NCBI GenBank assembly: GCA_021826785.1
Contig: JAKAYN010000049.1
Coordinates: 1-5,785 of the forward strand
Length of the DNA stretch: 5,785 nt
Direction of reading: 5' to 3'
From: Thermoplasmata archaeon
GTDB taxonomy: Archaea; Thermoplasmatota; Thermoplasmata; Thermoplasmatales; Thermoplasmataceae
Within the stretch, counting starts at the first letter, position 1; the number at the start of each line of letters is the position of its first letter. Under the pieces are notes generated by a model, which made no database searches, was not told the DNA's origin, and worked only from the letters and a program-made list of their open reading frames with translations. A program made the translations under genes and the position numbers. Below, piece after piece: positions 1-5,785 of this stretch.

Positions 1-61
1 TAATATAGATTTATTCATATTTTAATATCACAATTTAATATATTAAAATTTCATGTGAAGG

Positions 62-70
62 TTTATCATA
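62..70 (+). promoter_or_regulatory. Candidate TATA box of the prenyltransferase gene
   Basis: TTTATCATA lies with its centre about 24 bp before the ATG at 90, the spacing expected if the RNA begins at or next to the start codon. No AGGTG or GGAGG-like sequence stands in the usual place before this ATG, which agrees with a leaderless mRNA, common in Thermoplasmatales. A second TATA-like stretch, TTTAATATA at 34-42, would instead give a leader of about 25 nt. The region is so AT-rich that either match could be chance. The rest of 1-89 shows no gene that can be supported. Confidence 0.35.
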
Positions 71-89
71 TTTGTAAATATAATAGATC

Positions 90-917
90 ATGAAGGTATC
101 CGATATAATTAAGGGTTTAAAGATACCGCTTTATTTCACATCCGTATCTCCGGTTATAATCGCATTTTTCTATGATAATTATAAGCATTTATATCTATTT
201 TTAATTATGCTGTTAATAGTTTTGTTCATGCAGGCTGCATTAAACCTTTCAATGGATTATTATGATTATAAAAATGGCAAGGGTCTCTACAATGATGATA
301 CCCTGTTTCCTGTTGGCCCTTATTTAATAATAAAAAATCATATAAATCCTGAGAAAATAAGGTATTCTTTTGTTATAATGCTTCTTTTAACAGTTTTTCT
401 TGGAATATACATTATTATAATAACTAAAAAATATTATCTTATAATAATAGGCATAATAGCAGTCATAGTTTCACTTATCTACGTTCTTCCACCGGTTATG
501 CTTGATAATCGTGGTCTCGGTGAAATATCAACCTTCTTATCCTTTGGACCGCTTGTTTACATTGGATCAATAATAATACTTGGTTTAAAGATAAATTTAT
601 TTGTAATAATTACAGGCATATTTACAGGTTTAATGGCATCGGCAATTAGATTTCTCCATCATTCAATTGAGGATAACATAGATGGTCTTAGAGTAAAGCA
701 CTTTAAATTAATATACACATTAATAACTGTTCCTGCATTTATTGTTATGATTTATAAATTATATTTGTTTATATTTTTAATACCCGCAATTTTAATTTTA
801 ATATTTCACATAAAATATATAAAAGGTGATCCATTAAAAATAACAAGAAAGACGAATCAAATTGTTTTAATAGATTTTATCTCAACAATACTTTTTATTC
901 TTTATTTTATATTATAA
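90..917 (+). CDS. UbiA-superfamily prenyltransferase, MenA-like (membrane quinone synthesis)
   Basis: This is a 275-residue, very hydrophobic protein with about 8-9 membrane segments, the usual size and topology of UbiA-superfamily enzymes. These attach a polyprenyl chain to an aromatic acceptor inside the membrane. Three blocks resemble MenA (dihydroxynaphthoate prenyltransferase). The first Asp motif is NLSMDYYDYKNG at 52-63, with D56 and D59. A loop at 139-145 reads DNRGLGE and is followed by FLSFGPL, matching the RGLGE...FFGxL block typical of MenA. The second Asp-rich motif is HHSIEDNID at 190-198. In MenA the first block normally reads N-D before Y-x-D and the second reads NN..D...D; here M55, the H190-H191 pair and E194 replace Asn, Asn-Asn and Asp. 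The start is well fixed: an in-frame TAG lies at 84-86 and no other start codon lies between. The gene appears monocistronic, since the next gene has its own promoter and ribosome site. The exact acceptor is not proven; another UbiA-family lipid or quinone enzyme is possible, but the motifs do not look like heme O synthase. Confidence 0.8.
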   Translation: MKVSDIIKGLKIPLYFTSVSPVIIAFFYDNYKHLYLFLIMLLIVLFMQAALNLSMDYYDYKNGKGLYNDDTLFPVGPYLIIKNHINPEKIRYSFVIMLLLTVFLGIYIIIITKKYYLIIIGIIAVIVSLIYVLPPVMLDNRGLGEISTFLSFGPLVYIGSIIILGLKINLFVIITGIFTGLMASAIRFLHHSIEDNIDGLRVKHFKLIYTLITVPAFIVMIYKLYLFIFLIPAILILIFHIKYIKGDPLKITRKTNQIVLIDFISTILFILYFIL

Positions 918-920
918 ATA

Positions 921-940
921 TAAAATTTTATTATTTTTAT
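921..940 (+). terminator. T-rich probable transcription terminator after the prenyltransferase gene
   Basis: Just after the TAA stop comes an AT-only stretch with TTTTA and TTATTTTTATT runs on the plus strand. Archaeal RNA polymerase commonly stops at T-tracts without a strong hairpin, and no GC-rich stem is visible here. The assignment rests on position and composition only. Confidence 0.35.
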
Positions 941-967
941 TATGAGACATAAAAAATTGACAAAACC

Positions 968-976
968 TTTTAAACT
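968..976 (+). promoter_or_regulatory. Candidate TATA box of the kinase-STAND gene
   Basis: TTTTAAACT is preceded by an A-rich segment (CAAAACC, 961-967) that could serve as the BRE. Transcription would begin about 26 bp after the box centre, near 998, giving a leader of roughly 10-14 nt that contains the AGGTG ribosome site. If correct, the upstream ATG at 982 lies before the RNA start and cannot be used. The match is moderate in AT-rich DNA. Confidence 0.4.
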
Positions 977-1001
977 TTATCATGTTATATTTTTATAATA
1001 A

Positions 1002-1006
1002 AGGTG
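1002..1006 (+). promoter_or_regulatory. Shine-Dalgarno site AGGTG deciding the kinase start
   Basis: AGGTG matches the complement of the archaeal 16S rRNA 3' end. It lies 5 nt before the ATG at 1012 and only 2 nt before the ATG at 1009, while it is 18 nt downstream of the ATG at 982. The same AGGTG appears 7 nt before the start of the minus-strand gene beginning at 5190. This favours translation from 1012 over 982. Confidence 0.6.
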
Positions 1007-1011
1007 TTATG

Positions 1012-4000
1012 ATGGATGAAACTTTTGGAAATGGAAGATATTCTGTTATTAAAAAGCTTGGTGAGGGTGGAAAAGGCATCGTTTACAAATGTATTGATAA
1101 CAATTTAAACAGAATAGTTGCATTAAAATTAATAAAGGGTGAAAATCTGGATGATGAATCATACTCAAGGATCATTCGTGAGGCTGAAACAACGGCAAGG
1201 TTGTCACATCCAAACATAGTATCAATATATGATATGCAAAAGGAAAACAACAGATTTTTTATGGTAATAGAATACATAGAGGGTAAGGATTTGCTTGATC
1301 ATGTAAATAATAAACCATTAAACCTTGATGAAATCCTTGGAATAATTATACCAATCACATCTGCACTTGCATATGCACATAAAAACGGTATACTGCACAG
1401 GGATATTAAGCCTGAAAATATAATGATATCAAAGAATGGCGATCCAAAGCTCATGGATTTTGGCCTTGCAAAGGCACTTGATAGGCCTGGGATAACACGG
1501 GCAGGCACAATAGTTGGAACACCAGCTTATCTATCCCCTGAAAGTGCTCTTGGCAAGGAGGCTGATAACAGATCAGATCTTTATTCGCTTGGCTGCGTTT
1601 TATATTATATGAGCACCGGCAGGCCCCCATTTACAGTGAACGACACAATAAAACTTATATACAGTCATATACATGATTATCCTGCACAGCCATCTAGAAT
1701 AAATAATAATATACCAAGGCAGCTCGATTCCATAATAATGAAGCTTTTAAAAAAGAATCCTGATGAAAGGTTTCAGAGTGCCGATGAGCTTTTATACGCA
1801 TTAAAGGCACTTGAAATTGAGACAAATCCTGTTATTAACAATGATTTAAAAAAGGATAAAAGCGAATCTTACCATGATCAGGGAATGCTTATAGGCCTTG
1901 AAAATACACTTTCAGAGTTAAATCAGGCTGTTGATTCCGTATTATCAGGCTCAGGCAGCATATATTTAATAAATGGCGAATCCGGCCAGGGCAAAAGTAA
2001 ATTGCTTGAGAAAACAATGGATTACGCTGTTCTAAGAGGAATAAAATCAATACTTTTAAAGTGCCGCGAATCAAGGATGTCAACGCCAAACTACCTTTTT
2101 ACAGAGATGTTCAGGGAATTCTTCTATGATGCACCGCAGCAGCTGGTTTACAAGGTCTGTGGTGATTATGGCGATGTTGCGGTTAAGATATTGCCTGAGC
2201 TAATATCAAAGCTTGGGCGTATAAATGATTACATGGCAAGCGAGCCTGAGCAGGCGAAATTAAGATTTTATGATGGTGTTACAGAAATAATAAAAAATAT
2301 GTCCATTGAATATCCATTACTTTTGGAGATAGACGATATAAATTATGCAGACAGCGGTTCGCTGAGCATTATTGATTCAATTATGGATAAACTGCAATCA
2401 ATGCGCTTTGTTATAATAGCAACGATGTCAAGGAGCGATTCATACAATGATGAGCTTGATCATATAATATCGAACAGAATTCTTAATAAAATAGAAACAA
2501 GGAATCTTGACAGATTGCAGACTGCAATGCTTATAGCGGCAAGGCTAAATGAGGACATATCAAAAATAAGTGATGAGTTTACAGATTTTATATTTGTAAA
2601 AACTGACGGAAATCCATTTTACATAGAGGAGATCTTAAAGTTATTAAAGGATAAAAAGCTCATATTCCGTGATGAAAACGGCAGCTGGGATAGAAAACCA
2701 ATAGAGGAAATAGGAATACCATCTTCAATAGGTTCATTTATAAAGGAAAGGTTATCAAGCCTTGACGATATAACGATGGATATAATATCAATAGCGTCTG
2801 TTATTGGCTATGAGTTCGATGTAGATGTTCTTGAATTAGTATCAGGAATAAACGATAATGATTTTGAAAAAATAATAGAAAATTCCATTAAAAGAAAGAT
2901 TGTTTATGAGAGAAAAACATCACCAGGTGAGTTTAGATTGTTCTTTTCCAATCCGCAGCTGCATGATTACCTGTATGAAAATATGAGCATGTTTAAAAAA
3001 AGAAAGCTCCATGCAAAGATAGCATCTGCAATTGAAAATATATACGGTGATGATAATAATGTCTTTTTCCAGGATCTTGCAAGACACTATCTAGAGGCAG
3101 GAAACCTGCAAAAGGCACTGGATTACACAATTAAGGTTGCTGATTCATGGTACTCATCTTTCCAGTTCGATCAGGCATTAAAAGAATACAGAAAGGCCCT
3201 GGAAATAATAAGCGAGATAAACAAACCGGGAAAGGACATGGAGCTACTAAAGGCAGATGTAATGTATAAAATCTCTGAAAATTCAATATTTAATAATAAT
3301 TTTAATGATAACAATTCGTCATATCTTGACGAGGCTATAAAAATTTTTGATAGGTATAATGAATATAAAAAAATAGCCAGATCGCTTTTGATATCCAATG
3401 ATTTATACCATAAACTCGATTATTATATAGATTATAACAGGAAATTTTTAAACAAAATGTATGAGATCAATGCAGATCCGGAAATTATAGGCACAGCATC
3501 ACTGGCAATCATTGGTGCACTGTGGTACACCGCCAGGATATCTGAGGCCAGGGAATACGGTCAAAGATATATTGAATATGCCAAAAATATGAATTATTAT
3601 GATAAGCATGTAGTTAGATGCAAGATGCTGCTTCTACTGGTGCATCCACTTAATACAAATGATGATTTATATGATATAAATAAAAGCTATGAGGAATTAT
3701 CTGCTGAATCCATTGCCCTTTTAGAGGAATCACCAAATGATCTTATATTACTTAACACACTTTCAGTAGTTTACAATAACTATGCCACAACACTGGCAAG
3801 GGCAAACATGGATCTTAAAAGGTCTGAAGAGGCCTTTGATAAAAGCTGTGAATTTGCCAGAAAGATTAGTAAGAGACAGTACTCAAGAAGTATGATGTCA
3901 AAATATGTCGAAATCTTTTTAACTGGAAATAAAAGCATTGTTGATACATATTTCGATATGTCGTTTAAAAACACATCAAAGGATGATTTTGAAATACTGA

Positions 4001-4632
4001 TGTCTAAAACCGGCCAGCTTTATTTTAATTATTTTCATGGAGATATGGATAAAGCACTATCTATAATATCAGAGCTTGAGAAATACCAATCATTGCAGAT
4101 TATAATGTCAATACCAGAGATAAAAGTACCTATTTTTATTGAAAAGAATAGAACAAATGAAATTTTAGTATATCTTGAGGATATTTTAAACAAAATCAAT
4201 GGCAATATTACAGTCGATACCATTAAGGGCTATATTATAACATTGATGGAAACCGTTCATATATCATCCATTATAAATGACCCTGAAAAGGCATTAAAAT
4301 ATTTAACAATTCTTAAAAAAGAGAACGATAAATATAAACTTTGGTGGATTCAATCTTATATGGAAATAGCCCAGGCATACTATGAATCAATATTTGGTGA
4401 TCACAGCAATTCAAAGAAGATGATGGAAGAGGCTGCATTAAGATTTCATGATCACGGCTTTGAAATATACTATGGAATATACATGTATGAGCTTGCAGTT
4501 CTTTATCATATTGACAGGGAACAGGAACAGTGCAATATTGCAATAGACAAAGCGCTAAATGTATTTACGCCAATTAATTTTACTTATTATATTGAAAAAT
4601 GCCTTAGGCTAAAGGAACTTTTAAAGGCCTAG
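1012..4632 (+). CDS. Hanks-type Ser/Thr protein kinase fused to STAND/AAA_16-like NTPase and TPR-like sensor region
   Basis: The protein has about 1206 residues, numbered here from the ATG at 1012. Residues ~10-266 form a complete PknB-like kinase: Gly loop G17xG19xxG22, K39 (VALK), helix-C E57, HRD D131 with K133 and N136, DFG D149, GTPAYLSPE ending at E177, D189 and R253. T162 appears to align with the activation-loop Thr171 of mycobacterial PknB, so autophosphorylation is plausible. After a polar linker (~270-290) comes a STAND-type NTPase: Walker A from G322 with K328-S329, Walker B LLLEIDD (D441-D442) followed by the Y-A-D signature, R474 after the next strand, and GNPFYIEE at 533-540 (STAND GxP motif). 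Residues ~568-675 resemble the helical/winged-helix part of MalT- and adenylate-cyclase-associated ATPases. TPR-like helices are clear at ~686-736 and ~1101-1185; those between are diverged. No signal peptide or membrane segment is seen, so it is probably cytosolic. All kinase and P-loop residues are intact, so it should be active. By analogy, the TPR half would sense a partner, the NTPase would switch, and the kinase would phosphorylate targets. The signal and targets are unknown. A longer form from ATG 982 adds 10 residues but is less supported. Confidence 0.88.
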   Translation: MDETFGNGRYSVIKKLGEGGKGIVYKCIDNNLNRIVALKLIKGENLDDESYSRIIREAETTARLSHPNIVSIYDMQKENNRFFMVIEYIEGKDLLDHVNNKPLNLDEILGIIIPITSALAYAHKNGILHRDIKPENIMISKNGDPKLMDFGLAKALDRPGITRAGTIVGTPAYLSPESALGKEADNRSDLYSLGCVLYYMSTGRPPFTVNDTIKLIYSHIHDYPAQPSRINNNIPRQLDSIIMKLLKKNPDERFQSADELLYALKALEIETNPVINNDLKKDKSESYHDQGMLIGLENTLSELNQAVDSVLSGSGSIYLINGESGQGKSKLLEKTMDYAVLRGIKSILLKCRESRMSTPNYLFTEMFREFFYDAPQQLVYKVCGDYGDVAVKILPELISKLGRINDYMASEPEQAKLRFYDGVTEIIKNMSIEYPLLLEIDDINYADSGSLSIIDSIMDKLQSMRFVIIATMSRSDSYNDELDHIISNRILNKIETRNLDRLQTAMLIAARLNEDISKISDEFTDFIFVKTDGNPFYIEEILKLLKDKKLIFRDENGSWDRKPIEEIGIPSSIGSFIKERLSSLDDITMDIISIASVIGYEFDVDVLELVSGINDNDFEKIIENSIKRKIVYERKTSPGEFRLFFSNPQLHDYLYENMSMFKKRKLHAKIASAIENIYGDDNNVFFQDLARHYLEAGNLQKALDYTIKVADSWYSSFQFDQALKEYRKALEIISEINKPGKDMELLKADVMYKISENSIFNNNFNDNNSSYLDEAIKIFDRYNEYKKIARSLLISNDLYHKLDYYIDYNRKFLNKMYEINADPEIIGTASLAIIGALWYTARISEAREYGQRYIEYAKNMNYYDKHVVRCKMLLLLVHPLNTNDDLYDINKSYEELSAESIALLEESPNDLILLNTLSVVYNNYATTLARANMDLKRSEEAFDKSCEFARKISKRQYSRSMMSKYVEIFLTGNKSIVDTYFDMSFKNTSKDDFEILMSKTGQLYFNYFHGDMDKALSIISELEKYQSLQIIMSIPEIKVPIFIEKNRTNEILVYLEDILNKINGNITVDTIKGYIITLMETVHISSIINDPEKALKYLTILKKENDKYKLWWIQSYMEIAQAYYESIFGDHSNSKKMMEEAALRFHDHGFEIYYGIYMYELAVLYHIDREQEQCNIAIDKALNVFTPINFTYYIEKCLRLKELLKA

Positions 4633-4677
4633 AATTATTTTGTAAATTATAATTAAAAATTAATTTTAATAAACAAT
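4633..4677. terminator. Convergent AT-rich gap, probable bidirectional termination zone
   Basis: These 45 bp separate the plus-strand kinase stop (TAG) from the minus-strand membrane-protein stop (TAA). The gap is almost all A and T, with short T-runs readable from both strands (TTTT at 4637-4640 and 4664-4667 on plus, A-runs at 4655-4659 giving T-runs on minus) and a perfect 12-bp palindrome AAAATTAATTTT at 4656-4667. T-tract stops serving both converging transcripts are the natural reading; no GC-rich hairpin is present. Confidence 0.4.
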
Positions 4678-5190
4678 TTAAATAAAAACAACTATATATG
4701 CCATTAAACTTATTATTGATATCTGGAGTATTAACTGTACTGATGCAACAACAGAAATCTTTTTTATTAACTTTGAAACCATTTTTTTATCATCACTTTT
4801 GTTGATGAAAAGTGAATACCTTAGTATAAATATCAGGCTTAGTATTATAAGAATTATTGATATTGTCAATATTGAGATAAATAGCCAGTTCAATCTAAAT
4901 ATTGATTCCCTTACTGAGAGCTCATAGCCTGCAAACGGCGTAATTAATGAAACTGTTGGTATAAAGAACATCGTCATTGGTGTTAACCTCTTTGCTATAT
5001 CAAACCTTATTGAATCGTCCATGCCTGACATGACTATAAAAAATATAAGGCCTAGAAATACATCCGTGCCTGTCCATATTGCACCAAGAAGCACATGAAT
5101 GTAATCTAAAACAAGTATACCTGGTATAATTAATGCTATGATAAGTGCAATTACTGGCAATATAAATGCCATTAAATTCGATTTATTCAT
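4678..5190 (-). CDS. Small five-TM membrane protein, paralogue A of a tandem pair (HVxxGxxWTGxD family)
   Basis: This is a 170-residue integral membrane protein with about five hydrophobic segments (roughly 8-28, 29-54, 72-93, 101-124, 145-168) and no catalytic domain I can name. Segment 2 carries YIHVLLGAIWTGTD (H32, W39, G41, D43). It is followed by a polar loop with R62 and R68-L-T-P71, then FFIP (75-78) and AG (87-88); Q152 and Q156 lie in the last segment. All of these recur in the gene directly upstream, so the two are duplicates. The HVxxGxxW pattern recalls CopD, DUF2269 and PuuD-type membrane domains, where His can bind metal or heme, but I cannot assign the family. The start ATG (5190-5188) overlaps the upstream TGA as ATGA and has AGGTG at 5202-5198 with 7-nt spacing, so it is well supported and probably translationally coupled. 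Confidence 0.75.
   Translation of the reverse strand: MNKSNLMAFILPVIALIIALIIPGILVLDYIHVLLGAIWTGTDVFLGLIFFIVMSGMDDSIRFDIAKRLTPMTMFFIPTVSLITPFAGYELSVRESIFRLNWLFISILTISIILIILSLIFILRYSLFINKSDDKKMVSKLIKKISVVASVQLILQISIISLMAYIVVFI
5187..5190 (-). other. ATGA stop/start overlap coupling the paralogue pair
   Basis: On the minus strand the TGA of the 197-residue gene (5189-5187) shares bases with the ATG of the 170-residue gene (5190-5188). This 4-nt overlap implies a single transcript and probable translational coupling, suggesting the two products are made together in similar amounts. Confidence 0.85.
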
Positions 5191-5780
5191 AGAGAAACAC
5201 CTGTTGCAAAATGTGCCATTAACAGTATAATAAAAATCTGAAACACAACCTGAATAAACGATAATTTTAGATTTAGCATTGTTAATCTCACAATCTTATC
5301 TTTGTCTTTTGCACCATGCAGAATTTCAAGATACACCCTGACCTCGTTTGGTAAAAATAATCCTATGCCCTGTATGAATAATAACGCTGCTATTGCCAGT
5401 GCCGCAATTATATATAATGATGTGAAAGGTATCGATAGATCCATTGCAAGATAAATGCCGGCGGTTATTGTTACAGTTGATATTGCCGGCATAAAAAACA
5501 GCATCGTTGGTGTTAACCTCATTGCAATGTATGTTCTCTGAATGTTGTTAAGGCCTTTCATAACATATGAGAAAAAAAGGCCAAGAACAAGATCCATACC
5601 TGTCCACATTGATCCTGCTATTACATGAAGATATTCAAGAGAGTAAAGGTTATTTATACCAAGAACTATTGCAAGAAGCACCGGCGGTATTAAAAGCATT
5701 GGAATTCCCCTTTTAAGGGACCCGCGAAGCGTGAATCTCTTATCAGGTATAAGCGATATGTTTACCTCTGAATTTTCCAT
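5187..5780 (-). CDS. Small five-TM membrane protein, paralogue B of a tandem pair (HVxxGxxWTGxD family)
   Basis: This 197-residue integral membrane protein is the first of the coupled pair. It has a polar, basic N-terminal tail of about 25 residues (K14, R15, R19, K23, R24) that paralogue A lacks, then about five membrane segments (roughly 27-43, 48-74, 92-115, 119-143, 171-192). The conserved core is YLHVIAGSMWTGMD (H52, W59, G61, D63), R82, R88-L-T-P91, FFMP (95-98), AG (107-108), and Q177 and Q181 in the last segment. It ends with MAH (H190), where paralogue A has MAY. By positive-inside logic the basic tail should face the cytoplasm. The start ATG at 5780 is constrained by an in-frame TAA at 5783-5781; any promoter or ribosome site lies largely outside the window. 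Function is unknown. A membrane redox, heme or metal role is only a guess from the conserved His and loose resemblance to CopD/DUF2269/PuuD-type segments. Confidence 0.75.
   Translation of the reverse strand: MENSEVNISLIPDKRFTLRGSLKRGIPMLLIPPVLLAIVLGINNLYSLEYLHVIAGSMWTGMDLVLGLFFSYVMKGLNNIQRTYIAMRLTPTMLFFMPAISTVTITAGIYLAMDLSIPFTSLYIIAALAIAALLFIQGIGLFLPNEVRVYLEILHGAKDKDKIVRLTMLNLKLSFIQVVFQIFIILLMAHFATGVSL
5198..5202 (-). promoter_or_regulatory. Shine-Dalgarno site AGGTG for paralogue A
   Basis: Read on the minus strand, AGGTG lies inside the end of the upstream gene, 7 nt before the ATG at 5190. It confirms that start and indicates independent or re-initiating ribosome loading in addition to the ATGA overlap. 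Confidence 0.6.
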
Positions 5781-5785
5781 TTATG

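Noticed and set aside
1..89. Possible small RNA, or divergent gene start, at the left edge
   Set aside because: It is low-complexity AT-rich sequence with no stable stem or coding pattern that I can see; any divergent gene would lie outside the window.
982..1011. Ten-residue N-terminal extension of the kinase from ATG 982
   Set aside because: It has no ribosome site, probably lies before the RNA start, and precedes a well-placed AGGTG before ATG 1012.
1083..1508. Minus-strand open frames of 64 and 69 codons inside the kinase domain
   Set aside because: They lie opposite strongly conserved kinase motifs, show no recognisable domain and have no convincing start signals; they are shadows of the coding strand.
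1889..2089. Minus-strand open frame of 66 codons opposite the Walker A region
   Set aside because: It lies opposite the conserved P-loop coding sequence and has no domain or ribosome site.
3171..4543. Several minus-strand open frames of 62-76 codons under the TPR region
   Set aside because: They are hydrophobic or Ser/Ile-rich readings expected opposite AT-rich helical-repeat coding sequence, and the plus frame continues uninterrupted through all of them.
1012..4632. Interpretation of the kinase gene as part of an antiviral defence cluster
   Set aside because: The order effector-STAND-repeats fits, but the neighbours are a quinone-type prenyltransferase and membrane paralogues, with no nuclease, CRISPR or mobile-element genes; kept only as an alternative.
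4656..4667. Perfect palindrome AAAATTAATTTT as a possible regulator site
   Set aside because: It lies between two stop codons rather than at a promoter, and such palindromes are expected by chance in nearly pure AT sequence.

Overview
The window reads as chromosomal DNA of an AT-rich archaeon, most likely a member of the Thermoplasmatales (Picrophilus or Ferroplasma type). Four signs point this way. Ile is written mostly ATA and Arg mostly AGG/AGA. The visible ribosome-binding sites are AGGTG, the part of the anti-16S complement that archaea often use. TATA-like boxes sit about 25 bp before the inferred RNA starts. The first gene has no Shine-Dalgarno sequence, as expected of a leaderless transcript. 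The genus is an inference from style, not a database match.

Layout, left to right: (1) positions 90-917, plus strand: a multi-pass membrane prenyltransferase of the UbiA superfamily, closest in motif layout to MenA of menaquinone synthesis, but with altered Asp/Asn-motif residues. (2) After a 94-bp AT-rich gap with a T-rich probable terminator and a promoter, positions 1012-4632, plus strand: a very large soluble protein of about 1206 residues. It joins a complete Hanks-type Ser/Thr protein kinase, a STAND/AAA_16-like NTPase and a long TPR-like helical C-terminus. (3) A 45-bp AT-rich convergent gap. (4) Positions 5780-4678, minus strand: two tandem paralogous small membrane proteins (197 and 170 residues) coupled by an ATGA stop/start overlap. 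They share an HVxxGxxWTGxD membrane motif and an RLTP...FFxP motif.

Nothing ties the four genes into one pathway. The prenyltransferase probably makes a membrane quinone. The paired membrane proteins might form a hetero-oligomeric membrane complex, possibly redox- or metal-linked through the conserved His, but this is inferred only from motif resemblance. The kinase-STAND-TPR fusion is the standout: it looks like a nucleotide-switched sensor that would turn a ligand or protein signal, read by the TPR half, into Ser/Thr phosphorylation. This architecture is familiar in bacteria and much less expected in an archaeon. No tRNA, rRNA, CRISPR array, insertion sequence or integrase was seen.
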